A DNA stretch of 64,000 nucleotides from NCBI GenBank assembly GCA_951799405.1, contig OX637362.1:12572493-12636492 (forward strand). The letters run 5' to 3'. A model generated the notes under the pieces. That model was not told the DNA's origin. It was given only the letters and a program-made list of their open reading frames with translations, and ran no database searches. Positions 1 through 9,681 of this stretch are shown here, piece after piece (the first letter of the stretch is position 1; each line of letters starts with the position of its first letter). The position numbers and the translations under genes are program-made. The DNA comes from Agapetus fuscipes. Its lineage: Eukaryota; Arthropoda; Insecta; Trichoptera; Glossosomatidae.

Positions 1-160
1 CTTCACAAGATATTAGTACTCTCCCTCCCACTTCAGCTAAAGTGGTTGGTGTAAGGCCGGCCTCCTTAGCTGAAAAAATAAATAGATTCAACTCGCCACG
101 TGCGACCCCTTTGGCGATAACGCGGCAATAAGTTACGCTATACGTGAAGCTTAGTTGCGT
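1..160 (+). mobile_element. SINE1, 3' part
   Basis: The copy enters from the window edge at the part equivalent to 'cttcacaagaaatgag' and runs through the conserved body ('aagtggttggtgtaaggccgg', 'gataacgcggcaa') to the 3' end 'gcttagttgcgt'. The tRNA-like head lies outside the window or is missing. An RTE2 fragment starts two bases later. Confidence 0.8.
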
Positions 161-161
161 G

Positions 162-391
162 GTAACTGTAACTGTAACTGTAACTCTGTCGCCATTCCGC
201 TAGGGGTGACCAGAGCCTTTGCAGAGTTGCCTCCATTTTTTCCTATCCTGACATACCTCTTTCAATTCCTTCATATCCATCACCTTTTTCATACATTTTT
301 TTCTTTTGCGCTCACTTTGTATATCCCATTCTTTCACAATCTCCTCAATCTGATCACTCCATACTTTTTTCGGTCGTCCCTTCCCTCTTTT
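162..391 (-). pseudogene. RTE2 pol C-terminal fragment with (ACAGTT)n tail
   Basis: On the minus strand this encodes the last ~60 residues of an RTE-like polyprotein: GRPKKVWSDQIEEIVKEW, then KKWRQLCKGSGHP and a TAG at 200-202. The stop is followed by only ~20 bases and then repeats of ACAGTT at 162-185. A very short 3' UTR ending in a simple repeat is typical of the RTE clade. The 5' side is truncated at 391. Confidence 0.75.
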
Positions 392-423
392 CATCATACT
401 GAGAATAAAGGAAAACAAATCTA

Positions 424-581
424 AATAGCTCAGTTGGTAGAATGCTTTCTTTCAACGTCAGAAAGCTATGGTTTAATCCCCACCAAGCGTGCTAGAAATT
501 ATTTCGTTTTTCGGTGCGTATTTCAAGGTCCAAATAAAAACACTTACAAGGTTAACCGTGGCCAATAAATGAGAACCTACC
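424..581 (+). mobile_element. SINE1, degraded 5' part
   Basis: The tRNA-like head is visible: box A 'tagctcagttggtag' at 426 and a decayed box B 'ggtttaatccc' near 470. It then enters the body ('gaaattatttcg', 'aatgagaacc') before similarity is lost. The decayed promoter suggests an old copy. Confidence 0.65.
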
Positions 582-793
582 GCATTATAAGCAGGGAGAC
601 TCTCTATTCAATGGTAAAAGTAATACCAGCCTCGCTACCTGTGAAATGAAAAAGTTTCCCAAACGTCACATTTAACCCTTTCAAGGACATCGAGTCAAAA
701 ATGCAGTGTATGTGCAGCTTAATTGCGCTCTTTTGTCAATTGTCGATTACAAGTCCAACGCATACACCATTACACAACTTGTATGCATTCATC

Positions 794-1243
794 AATAGGG
801 TAATTGCAGTGGAGGGAAAAATGGTTTAAAATACTATAGTTGTGTAGAGTACATCTCTAGGATCACAACCATATATTTTTAAGTAGTAAAATTAAAAATA
901 TCATCAATATCATCGATAATTTTCAAAAATAAAATGCCCAGAATTTGAATCCCACCGAAACGCAGCCCGGCCGGCTAGCCCCGCTGTGACGTCAAAATGA
1001 CGTAGATGGATCCGACAGTCTTCGAGGATCTAACGGTTCACTCCAAAGATCCGAAGATCCATCGACGTCACGTGCGCCTAAATAAAAAAATGCCCTGTTT
1101 TACCGGAAATCGAAAATGCGCGAATTTTAAAGAGCTATAATTTAAAAACTAAGCCAGATTTTATTTTTTTAAAAACGCAATCACATTTTGAAAATGTAGT
1201 CTCATTATACGAAACAAATGAAATATGTGAAATTACCCTATTC
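794..1243. mobile_element. possible MITE with 15-bp inverted ends
   Basis: AATAGGGTAATTGCA at 794-808 is mirrored by TGAAATTACCCTATT at 1229-1243 with one mismatch. An internal inverted pair (GACGTAGATGGATC near 1000 and GATCCATCGACGTC near 1060) strengthens the fold-back reading. I see no clear target duplication and no coding sequence, so the superfamily is unknown. Confidence 0.4.
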
Positions 1244-1247
1244 GTAT

Positions 1248-1405
1248 TCGTTCGCTCCGCATGTGGACCTACAATATGAAACAATATGAAACCCAATCTC
1301 AAATGAACATACGCCCTGAAACTCTTGCCGACCCTTCCGTGAAACAGGGGTGATAGGCAAAATTAACATTTTTTTACAGTAAGTGTGGTTAGCTTCATAC
1401 CCACA
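1248..1405 (-). mobile_element. RTE1 3' UTR fragment
   Basis: Minus-strand copy holding the middle of the RTE1 3' UTR ('gcatgtggacctacaatat', 'aaacaggggtga', 'ttacagtaagtgtggttagc'). The (TTAGA)n tail is missing. Confidence 0.7.
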
Positions 1406-1994
1406 CCATCGTGTTTGTTTTATTTTTTTATGTACAGATTATTTACAATGTTCGAATTAAAACGTAGATAAGCCAGACAAACACTGAGGGGACGTTAAAC
1501 CAGAAAAAATATATATAATATGTTAGTATTTGGATTAGATTGTAGCGTTAAACTGGTTCTGATTTTGTTAAATTGATTTTGTTGCTATTCTGGCATTTTT
1601 TATTTATATTACAAATTTTTCAAATTGAAAAACATTCATTGGCCTTTAATTTTTAAAACTGAAAGCCTTTGTATGTAAATAATGTGTGCTGTTGTTTTTA
1701 GTATATTCAATTAAATAAAAAGGATATTGAGTAATTTTCTACCAGTTTTTTTATGTCCGTGGATCATCCCAAAGGCAAAATTATCCAGTATAACATGACA
1801 GAAAATTAGTGTATATCGCTGGAATTGCTGCAGTACATTACCACCGACGCTACAGTTATAAGTTTCCTTGCCGCTCCGCCGCACCGGACACTTTTCCGGC
1901 CGCGGGACCAACTTGCGGCTAATTTATGACCGGTCGAGATTGCGCCCGCACAGACAAGGTAACTAAGCCGGACAACTGATCCGGACAGTCACTA
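1406..1994. other. unassigned
   Basis: AT-rich, with a GC-richer patch at about 1870-1975. I recognise no gene or repeat here; the small minus-strand ORF at 1711-1911 has no features of a real protein. Confidence 0.5.
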
Positions 1995-2490
1995 ATCCTA
2001 ATCTAATCTAAGTTGCAAAGATATGTTACATTAAGCCGCATGTGAACTTATAACATAAAAATCAAATCTCAAATGGACATACACCCTGCAAATCTTGCCG
2101 TCCTTCCCTAAAACAGGGGTGACATTGGCAAAGTGAACCATTTTTACAGCATGAATGGTCAGCCGCATACTAACCTATAAGTCAAGGATCATACACGACA
2201 AATTAATTTTTTTTAAATCAATAAATAACAACACGTATGCACATCTAAAGTAAAACAGAAAATAAATTCCAAATTATCATCTTCATCATCATACTTCACG
2301 CTGAAGAAGCCCATCGTGGAAATGGGCGAAACGTCCGAAAGCTCCAGCTCCCACAGACCACGGAAACAGCCGGCCGTGTAAGCCTAAAACTCTTATTCAA
2401 ATTCCAATTTAATAAACCCGAGCCGTCAACATTACAGATCAACCGCCTTTTCTTTCTGTCCTTACATACTTCTTTCATTTCCTCCAGTCA
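1995..2490 (-). mobile_element. RTE1 copy: 3' UTR plus end of pol, interrupted
   Basis: Read on the minus strand, RTE1 coding (ending near 2425-2490, 'KDRKKRRLICNVDGSG') is followed by a linker, the 3' UTR (2190-2000) and a tail of TTAGATTAGA at 1995-2010. It is one of the copies showing that the abundant TTAGA-tailed repeat is the 3' UTR of this retrotransposon. The linker is split by a 123-bp insertion at 2276-2398. The frame is broken. Confidence 0.75.
2276..2398 (+). mobile_element. insertion with hammerhead-like core (Penelope-like?)
   Basis: A 123-bp insertion flanked by a 12-bp direct repeat with one mismatch (2264-2275 and 2399-2410), inside the RTE1 copy. It contains CTGAAGA (2301-2307), one extra A, a 6-bp stem GCCCAT/ATGGGC, then GAAACGTC (2328-2335). 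That is the order of a hammerhead ribozyme core (CUGANGA, stem II, GAAA, a self-complementary ACGU, C at the cleavage site). Hammerhead motifs are known in Penelope-like elements; placing this insertion there is inference. Related copies lie near 20825-21042 and 22738-22875. Confidence 0.55.
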
Positions 2491-2700
2491 TAATCCGATC
2501 CCTTTAAAAATAATTATCGTCACAGCTTATCATTAAAGCAGTTGGAATGCATGCGTGTCTGGAATCTTCGAGCATGTGTTAGGGGCTGTCCATATATTAC
2601 GTCCGGGGGGAGTCTGATCTGCGGATGATGGCAAATGATGTAAGAGTACCAAAAGTGACGTCGTTCTTGTAAATACCAATTTCTACAAAATATACAACAT

Positions 2701-3330
2701 TGTTATGTTTTGATTGAAAGGTATCTTCCAGGATACTTACATCCGGCTAGCTCTCATCAGCATCACTCTCAGGGCGTGGAGGTCTTTCTTTCGGTTGCTC
2801 ACTTGTACCTTGGGAAGGGTTTTATAATTAAAAGATAAAGTTAACATGAACAAATAAGGGTTTATTACTGTACTAATATGGGGGGGGAAAAGGGGAAATA
2901 AGGGATTGGCCAGACCTACAGGTTGTCACCAGAACACTCCCTATTCCGTTGGCTGGAGTTCTAAACGGAAGGCCTGGGGCAGCGCCCCAGGCTAGCGGCG
3001 GTTCACGAGGCGGACGCCTCCACACGTGGAAGCCCCTGGGTGGGCGCTCCTATGCCTCTGGTCCACAAGGCGGGTGCCTTGCTGGCAGGAAATCCAAGTA
3101 GATGGGGGGGGAGGGAGCTCCATCGTAGTGCCCCCTCTTGCACCGCTTGGTGCTTGGTCGCTAACGTCTGACTCACTTCACATCTCGCCGGGAACTAACG
3201 AATGACGGCCTGATTAGTTCATACGGTGCAGTTCGGCCGCTTCCGTGACCGTTCGGCTCCGTTCGGCCCACAAACATACACTGCACACTTCGGGATTGTT
3301 CTTTCAATGTTATTATAAAATAACATAACA
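2701..3330 (-). repeat. LTR1 3' LTR, full length
   Basis: 630 bases with TG...CA ends. It matches the solo LTRs at 21259-21924 and 37829-38463 along its length, including the 'ctagcggcggttcacgaggc' and 'ttccgtgaccgttcggctcc' blocks. The outer end holds the near-palindrome 'tgttattataaaataaca'. Confidence 0.85.
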
Positions 3331-3705
3331 TTCCCCTTTCTCACAAAAATAAAGAAAGAAAAAAACCAGGAGCAACACAACAGTCTTCACACACAACACC
3401 AGGTCTTTGGCCATTAAGAAAATTGAAAATGTTATGGGAACACAAAAAGGAAATGGGGATTTACAGGAACATCCTTCTGTCCTATCAACACACCAGAAAG
3501 AAGGAAGAAGAAAACTGGTGGCTGTGAGAATTATCGATTTGATTTGGGAAATTTCAAGGTGGTTCCAATAACCGACAAGACGCGGATTAAAAGCGATCTT
3601 GTAACAAGGCCTTTTTTCTTCACCAAAACATGTCGAAAACTCTAAACAATAAATAATAATCACAGCAATCAAAACATATTTTACACTGGTACTTATATTA
3701 ACCAA
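3313..3705 (-). CDS. small ORF before the LTR1 3' LTR, unknown
   Basis: A 130-codon frame in the sense direction of LTR1. It starts with a hydrophobic stretch after MVNISTSVK that could be a signal anchor. Several cysteines follow, then a second hydrophobic segment near residues 100-120. It ends inside the LTR. The position just before the 3' LTR is where an env-like gene would end, but I see no motif that identifies it, and the frame may be chance in AT-rich DNA. Confidence 0.25.
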   Translation of the reverse strand: MVNISTSVKYVLIAVIIIYCLEFSTCFGEEKRPCYKIAFNPRLVGYWNHLEISQIKSIILTATSFLLPSFWCVDRTEGCSCKSPFPFCVPITFSIFLMAKDLVLCVKTVVLLLVFFFLYFCEKGECYVIL

Positions 3706-4818
3706 GTCATAACTCGTTACAGGAGTCGACTATTATATAACAATACGTTCTGAGCTGAATACAAAAAAAAATACATACAGAGACAACATCCAAAACTCGC
3801 TCAAAATATTTAATATGTTAGTGCGTAAAATCCACTACGAACTCACTCGAAAAAAGAGTGGAACATTCCATATAAAACATCCTAAAGTGATAATGGAATA
3901 CACAAACAAAATATTACAAATACACCAGCTCTTTCGAGCCTCAAACACGTCTGTTCTCACAGACATTTTCCCCCTCCGACAAAATGAACAAGGCTTTAAG
4001 TGTCATCTTATACACAAAAGTGCATATCAGATCCCAGATTTACGAAACGTAACATCTCAAGAAAATGCGCTCCCTTTTCCAAGAAAAAGGCCAGCATTTC
4101 TTCCCCTTACATCAATTTCCACTCAAAGCAGTGATAATTTCATCCCTACATCAACATACCGTGGAAAATCCACACACGGACCTACGAAAGTAGAATCCCG
4201 GAAAACGGCTTCCCTTGCCCAAAGGACCACATTTTCCCACTCTTTCTCGGTGGCGCCACTTCATTTTTTAGAAGAATAAAGAAACTTCATTATTCAATCT
4301 TTTTCCAAAGGGTTAATTCGGAAAACCATTGAAATTTTACAAATAAAAAAACTGTAGAAGATATTTACATAACTAGAAACAAGTGTAGTCAAGAAATCCT
4401 AATTCTAACTAAATTACCTATTTGTACACTATAAAACAAAATTTCTCCGATGTTTTTTGAGAACCGTTCAAGTTTAAATCTCCAAGTGACCCGTATATCA
4501 GTCAAACATCGCACAAAAGTGATATGCTATTGGCTTGCAAGAAATAAAACCATCGTAAATATTAAACTAAAATGAATCCTAAGCTACCTTTTTACAAAAA
4601 TTACAATCCTCTATTGTTGTTTGAGGGTTCTTGGAACGGTTTCAATGTTCCCTGACAACACACAAAAGTACCTAAAGCTAATTTATAAAATTATTTACAA
4701 TGGCAGCCAACAGAATAGCTATAGTTCGTAGTAAATTTCCGAAAGGACCTAATCACCAGTTTACCCCGAAAAAATAAATATTGTAAAATGTTTTTGAGAA
4801 TAGCACATTAAAAAAACC

Positions 4819-5049
4819 AAATGGGGGGGGAGGGAGCTCCATCGTAGTGCCCCCTCTTGCACCGCTTGGTGCTTGGTCGCTAACGTCTGACTCACTTCAC
4901 ATCTCGCCGGGAACTAACGAATGACGGCCTGATTAGTTCATACGGTGCAGTTCGGCCGCTTCCGTGACCGTTCGGCTCCGTTCGGCCCACAAACATACAC
5001 TGCACACTTCGGGATTGTTCTTTCAATGTTATTATAAAATAACATAACA
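4819..5049 (-). repeat. LTR1 5' LTR, truncated
   Basis: First ~230 bases of the LTR in element orientation, matching 3101-3330 exactly apart from the length of the G-run at the deletion junction ('aaaccaaatggggggg'). The internal border falls in that G-run. Confidence 0.85.
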
Positions 5050-5250
5050 ACATATTATGTAAGTAATATAACATTATTAATTATTAAACTCATCCATTAT
5101 TACAGCAAGAGGGGGGGGGGGGGGGGTCATTAGTTAGTGACTATAGGATGATTGTAAGGTGGGGGGGGGGGGTCGAAAATCGGCCAAAATCGATGACGTT
5201 ATTTATGGACGGCCCCTTAGTTTATAACCAAGCGTACCTACTGTGTTGGA

Positions 5251-5662
5251 GGTCTCATCACCACGGTAATTCTTATCTACTGAATATCGGTAATATTTGT
5301 ATGAAGACCTGTTAATCCAAGATGGCTGCAAGTAAACAGCTGATTAGTCTTCATACAAATATAACCGATATTCTGTAGGTAAGACTCCTTGACTGATAGG
5401 TTGGTATGCGGCTGACCACCCATACTGTAAAAAATGGTTCACTTTGCCGATGTTACCCCTGCTTCAGGGAAGGTCGGCAAGAGTTGCAGGGCTTATGTTC
5501 ATTTGAGATTGGAGGTTTTTTATTTTGTAGGTCCACATGCAGCATGTGTAAGCGCGAAATTATGCATGTCTGCTTGTGGGAATGCATTTAATATGAATCT
5601 CAAATGATACATATCTTTGCAGCTTAGATTTAGATTTAGAAGACTTACCGATATGATGAGAC
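5251..5662. mobile_element. MITE2 copy, interrupted by RTE1
   Basis: The left part is 5251-5386, from 'ggtctcatcaccacggtaat' through the inverted arms 'atatcggtaatatttgtatg' and 'catacaaatataaccgatat'. The right end resumes at 5646-5662 ('taccgatatgatgagac'). Between them sits an RTE1 copy bounded by AAGACT on both sides. Other MITE2 copies are at 42820 and 47677. Confidence 0.65.
5387..5639 (+). mobile_element. RTE1 3' UTR copy with 6-bp duplication
   Basis: It starts at 'ccttgactgataggttggta' and ends 'gcagcttagatttagattt'. AAGACT at 5381-5386 and 5640-5645 is a target-site duplication in MITE2. This shows the ~250-bp unit moves as a discrete insertion starting near CCTTGACTTATAGG. Confidence 0.75.
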
Positions 5663-5974
5663 TTCTACCCCTGTTTTATTGTGTTTAGAAGAGATCAGAA
5701 CACGAAATTGTTAGCATTTGCGATATGTGTGTGAGTGAATGCATATCTTCAATTTTCGAGTAAGTGTTAGTACATATATTGTCGCATGTACTAGTGTAGG
5801 TGTGTTGAAGAATGCAACACACACTATAGTGATCCTTAGAACATTATTTTTTAATAGATTTCTAAAGAGGAATGCAAATCACCAACCTATTTTGCTTGAC
5901 CAGCTATCTTCATAGTACGGAAGCAGAAGTTTGTGTCTATGCAATGGCATCTGTTGAACCAGGGTTGAAGTTAT
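5663..5974. other. unassigned
   Basis: AT-rich single-copy-looking sequence; no gene or repeat recognised. Confidence 0.4.
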
Positions 5975-6128
5975 GGTCAAATGGGCTTATGTTTATTTGA
6001 GATTGGGTTTTTATATTGCAGGTCTGCATGCGCCAACTCATACATGTCTGTTTGTGGGAATGCGTTTAATATGAATCTTAAATGTTAAATATATCTTTGC
6101 AGCTTAGATTTAGATTAAGTTAGATTAG
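5975..6128 (+). mobile_element. RTE1 3' UTR, 3' half
   Basis: Begins inside the UTR ('atgggcttatgtttatttga') and ends with 'gcagcttagatttagatta' and TTAGA repeats. Confidence 0.75.
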
Positions 6129-6381
6129 AATCTACTGGCCAACTGGCTTCTCGCTCGCTGGTCGGTCTGGTTTGGTCTGGTCTGGTCCCGCCAGCAACCT
6201 ACCCTTATTAATCTGCGGCCAAAGTTGGTCCGGCCGAGAGTTGTATCCCACTCTGGACAAAGAATTGAACCGCTTCCCGCTTTTACGACTGCTATTAATA
6301 TTATCACGGCCGTCTAATAATCCCCAACTAGTTCCGTACATGTAAACTATTTAAAATCATAATTACGTTGGGTTAGAGACA

Positions 6382-6480
6382 GGTCCGTAGTCTAGTACTT
6401 AGCGCTTCACACTCGTCGATTAAAGGTCGTGTGTTTCATTCCCAGCGGAGCACACACAATATCCAATTTATATTTTCAAA
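6382..6480 (+). mobile_element. SINE2, 5' part
   Basis: tRNA-like head: 'ggtccgtagtctagtactta' (box A with a changed end) and a decayed box B 'gtttcattccc', then 'agcggagcac' and 'tttatattttcaaat'. It is cut off before the SINE2 body. Confidence 0.7.
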
Positions 6481-6500
6481 TAAATGAACGTTGACCTATT

Positions 6501-7000
6501 CCTTGAGTTAAAGGTTCGTATGAGGCTAAACACCCATACTGTAAACAATGGTTTACTTTTCCGATGTAGATTACCCCTGTTACAGGGAAGGTCGGCAAGA
6601 GTTGCAGGGTGTATCTCCATTTAAGATTTGGGTTTTTATATTGTAGGTTCACATGCAGCATGTTTAAGCGCGAACTTATAAGTCACTGCCTTAGTTCTTG
6701 TTTTCCGTATAGACCATTAAGCTAATTTTACATGAGCAATGTTTGCATGTGTACTGGACGAATGTGTCTTATGAAAACACGAAATTGATTTAAAAAGTAT
6801 TTAAAACAACTCTCACATTATCGAGTTTTACGTTTTTTTTTAGCTCAGATTGTGTAGAATTTGATTCTTAAGACAACTGCATCAAAAAGTCATATTTGAC
6901 AAAATTGGTCTATACGGCAAACAAGAACTGGGGGAGCGAAGTGTCTGCTTGTGAGTATACGTTTAATTTATATCATAAATCTAAAATGTCCTAGCAACTT
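6501..7000 (+). mobile_element. RTE1 3' UTR copy, interrupted by MITE1
   Basis: The left part is 6501-6683 ('ccttgagttaaaggttcgta' to 'gcgcgaacttataagt') and the right part 6939-7000 ('aagtgtctgcttgtgag' onward). Removing the MITE and one AAGT restores the usual 'gaacttataagtgtctgc' order. The tail merges into the SINE1 A-run. Confidence 0.75.
6684..6938. mobile_element. MITE1 (255 bp), duplication AAGT
   Basis: Left end CACTGCCTTAGTTCTTG, right end mirrored from CGCTCCCCCAGTTCTTG, with inverted similarity for about 35 bp. AAGT flanks both sides (6680-6683, 6939-6942). There is no coding sequence. A 4-bp duplication fits superfamilies such as Chapaev, Sola or Academ; the ends alone do not decide. 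Confidence 0.8.
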
Positions 7001-7344
7001 AAAACGCAAAAAAAAAAACGCAACTAAGCTCCACATATAGTGTAACTTCTTGCCGCGTTATCCCCGAAGGAGTCGTATGTGGCGAGTTGAACCTATTTAT
7101 TTTTACAGGTAAGGGGGCCGGCCTTACGCCAACCACTTCAGTTGAAGTGGGGGTTTCCCAGCTCCCGAGGGGGCTGGTACTCATTTCTTGTGAAGGCTGA
7201 GTAAACCTTGCCGGTATTTTTATTATGGGGTTTGAGATAAACACTGAAATAGGAAATCATCTCTGACACCCTCCTCGGTGGGATTCGAACCCGAGCTCAC
7301 GGGGTAGAATGCAAGCACTCTACCAACTGAGCTATCGACCGGAC
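7001..7344 (-). mobile_element. SINE1, near full length
   Basis: On the minus strand: tRNA-like head 7344-7268 with box A 'tagctcagttggtagag' and box B 'gggttcgaatccc', then the conserved body and the 3' end 'gcttagttgcgtttttt'. The pol III promoter boxes look intact. The CCA-side acceptor stem runs into 'gtgtcagagatgatttcc', so it is a SINE head and not a tRNA gene. Confidence 0.85.
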
Positions 7345-7948
7345 TATCGACAACTTAAATTACAGATTATAGATACATTTGTAAAAGCATTTCTGACCAA
7401 AGTAATAACAAGTACTTGATAACAAAAAGTTACAAATAATTGTAATCGAAAACTTCACGTGGAGAATTGAAAATATCTGAAAAAGCTGCTGTCATACAAG
7501 CAAACTAAGAATTCTATATTTTCCGCTCTCCCGAATTAAGCTCTCCTCCGATCCTGAAAAATACATCCTGCAATGGATATGACAAGCGAGCTTTTAGTTT
7601 ATTGTGGGGAAGGCTTCTACGGGAGCTCCGTCAGTGGATCAGACCAGCGGCCCGTGAAACCAAACCTGAAAGCGCTTCCTGGAGCTTTTCAAATCGATAC
7701 ACTAAATATTTTATATTTGAAATATTCGATTGAATTTATATTATTTTTATTAAGCTTTTATATTCTGAACACACATTGCATCTGTGTATTTGACGTTTCT
7801 TTGTAAAATATAATAAAAATTAAGTATACTTCTTGTGTGGTTATAAAACATGTAAAACAAGGTTTTTATTGGTAAAATATTAAATTGTAATGGTGAATTG
7901 ACGTACTCGTGTATGCAAAATACAGTTATTTTATAAATTTATTACATT
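7345..7948. other. unassigned
   Basis: AT-rich. A 77-codon plus-strand ORF at 7573-7806 is hydrophobic at its end and has no recognisable motif. Confidence 0.4.
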
Positions 7949-8368
7949 TAAAATTCACATTTAATGCATTCCCATAAGCAGACACGTATAAGTTCACGCT
8001 TACATAGCACGCTTAATAATAAAGAAAAATAACTCGAAAATTGAGAAAATCGAGATTTTGTAATAAAACGCAAGAACAATGCGAGAAGAATAGGTAGAAT
8101 GCGACAGCCGTTCAATTTGGACGAATATGACCGAGATAAAACATCGGTCGCCTTTTTCATCCCATACAAGTTGTACTGGTTGTCTGAACTTCAAACGTGA
8201 TTTCCCAACATTCTTGTTTTTTGAGTTATTACTCTTTATTATTAAACGTGCGACATGCTTAAAACCCAATCTCCAATAAACATAAGCACTGCAACTTATG
8301 CCGCAAAGTTAACTATTCTTTACAGTAGGCATGGGTGGTCAGCCTCATACAACCCAATAAATCAAGGA
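7949..8368 (-). mobile_element. RTE1 3' UTR copy, interrupted
   Basis: Minus-strand pieces 7949-8012 ('ttcccataagcagacacg') and 8246-8368 ('cgacatgcttaaaacccaat' to 'aataaatcaagga') flank a separate insertion with TTAA ends. Confidence 0.65.
8013..8245. mobile_element. MITE with TTAA ends
   Basis: TTAATAATAAAG at 8013 mirrors CTTTATTATTAA at 8234-8245, and the similarity continues inward ('aataactcgaaaa' against 'tttttgagttatt'). TTAA at each edge is compatible with piggyBac- or Kolobok-type insertion, but palindromic AT-rich ends make this tentative. Confidence 0.5.
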
Positions 8369-8379
8369 AGCAATGCCAA

Positions 8380-8467
8380 CCTAAACGCAACTTGAAACTA
8401 AGATACACACATAGTGTAACTTCCTGCCGCGTTATCCTCGAAGGGGTCGCATGTGGCTTATTGAATC
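8380..8467 (-). mobile_element. SINE1, 3' end fragment
   Basis: Minus-strand 3' end: 'acgcaacttgaaactaagat', 'cacatagtgtaacttcctgc', 'gcgttatcctcgaaggggtc'. It breaks off after 'gtggcttattgaa'. Confidence 0.7.
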
Positions 8468-8501
8468 GGTAATGCTTATAATTGAGTTTTTTTCATTTAA
8501 C

Positions 8502-8757
8502 CTTGACTTATAGGTTGGTATACGGCTGACCACCCATGCTGTAAAAAATGGTCCACTTTGCCAATGTCACCCCTGTTACAGGGAAGGACGGCAAGAATTG
8601 CAGGGTGTATGTCCGTTTGAGATTGGTTTTACTGTTGTAGGCTCACATGAGGCACGTGCAAGCGCGAACTTGTACGTGTCTTGGTTGTGGGAATGCATGT
8701 AATGTGAATCTCCAATGTAACATATCTTTGCAACTTAGATTAGATAAGATTAGATAA
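8502..8757 (+). mobile_element. RTE1 3' UTR copy
   Basis: Complete unit from 'ccttgacttataggttggta' to 'gcaacttagattagataaga' and TTAGA-like tail repeats. Confidence 0.85.
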
Positions 8758-9368
8758 CCCTCTGAAATTTATAATTGTAACCAATTTATTAATATAACTT
8801 ATACTTTTTGCAGCTACATATTTATTCTATAAAAAAACATTGGACAAATTAGTGAATGAAATAAAAAATCTTCATGTTTTTTCATTGCTTCTCAACACAC
8901 AAACACAATTATGTAGGTGCTCTTGAATTGACCGTGAACTTCATTAACACTTTTTCTTATATTTTGCAATCCAAAAAAAAACCCACAAAAAAGTTTTCCC
9001 TACAAATATACACAACAACAAAAAGGCACACACACACCGGGCACGCAAAAGCGTCACAGAGCTTTTTTAAGGGTAGCATTTCACTCTGGTAACTTTCCGT
9101 CCCCTCCACCTCCCCCCACCCCTCCCCTCCTTCATCATCAAATAAGAACAATAGCATCCTTCGTGTTTTTTAGCTTCTTCTTTGCCCGTTGCTTAACTAC
9201 GGTGTCGCTCCATATTTGAGACACAAATGACAAAAAATATGTGTATTATTATTATTTTTATTTTATTTTATTTTATTAATTCCGATATATTTGTTGTTTC
9301 ATTGTTTACTTCTTACTTACTCTTGTATTTATATTACTATTTTTAGTATGTATTGTAAAAGGCACTAA
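8758..9368. other. unassigned, with (ATTTT)n
   Basis: AT-rich; a run of ATTTT/TTTTATT units lies at about 9238-9286 and a pyrimidine-rich stretch at 9098-9135. No gene seen. Confidence 0.4.
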
Positions 9369-9543
9369 GGCTGGTTTTAGTGTCGCACTGACAACGCGCT
9401 GACCGTCAGCGCTGACCGTTCAAAATATATGAACTTGTAGGAAGCGTTTTAGAATGGCGCGTAGCTGTCAGCGCGACAAGTTCATATATTTGGCTGTCAG
9501 CGCTGACGGTCAGCGTGTTGTCAGCGCGACACTAAAACCAGCC
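9369..9543. mobile_element. PIF/Harbinger-type fold-back MITE (175 bp)
   Basis: GGCTGGTTTTAGTGTCGC at 9369 mirrors GCGACACTAAAACCAGCC at 9526-9543. The arms pair for about 70 bp ('acgcgctgaccgtcagcgct' and mirror). TAA flanks both sides (9366-9368, 9544-9546), matching the TWA duplication of PIF/Harbinger. A related end may remain at 51690 ('gctggttttagccccgcc'). Confidence 0.75.
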
Positions 9544-9681
9544 TAAGTGTCGTGAATTTATTAATAAATAAATAAATTAATTGACATAATCGTCCATTTA
9601 CAAATGTTTAGCTAAGAAATTCAAAATGATTTAAATAAAATGAAATAAACATCAAGAGTTAAATAAATAAACACCAAGAGT

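Larger units (their letters stand above)
2701..5049 (-). mobile_element. LTR1: internally deleted LTR retrotransposon
   Basis: The element begins TGTTATG and ends CATAACA and is flanked by a 4-bp duplication ACAT (2697-2700, 5050-5053). Read on the minus strand, the 3' LTR is 3330-2701, preceded directly by a purine tract (3342-3331, GAGAAAGGGGAA). The 5' LTR survives only as its first ~230 bases (5049-4819). A deletion removed the rest of the 5' LTR, the primer-binding site and probably gag and most of pol. The shared LTR parts look identical base for base apart from a G-run, so the insertion is recent. About 1.5 kb of internal sequence (3331-4818) remains with no domain I recognise. Confidence 0.8.
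2582..5216. mobile_element. DNA transposon/MITE with TTA duplication, split by LTR1
   Basis: The ends are inverted repeats: GGGGCTGTCCATATATTACG at 2582 and its mirror ending 'tatttatggacggcccc' at 5216. TTA flanks both sides (2579-2581 and 5217-5219), as in 3-bp-duplicating PIF/Harbinger-type elements. The element itself is only about 280 bp (2582-2700 plus 5054-5216) with G-runs at 5111 and 5160. The LTR1 provirus was inserted into it later. No transposase remains. Confidence 0.7.

Noticed and set aside
4253..4262. Primer-binding site (TGGCGCC on the minus strand)
   Set aside because: It lies ~560 bases from the truncated 5' LTR and only 7 bases fit; the true site was probably removed by the deletion.
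3815..4279. 154-codon plus-strand ORF
   Set aside because: Antisense to LTR1 orientation, no motif; treated as chance.
7268..7344. tRNA gene
   Set aside because: Heads of SINE1 and SINE2 have A and B boxes but no closed acceptor stem, and each continues into a shared SINE body.
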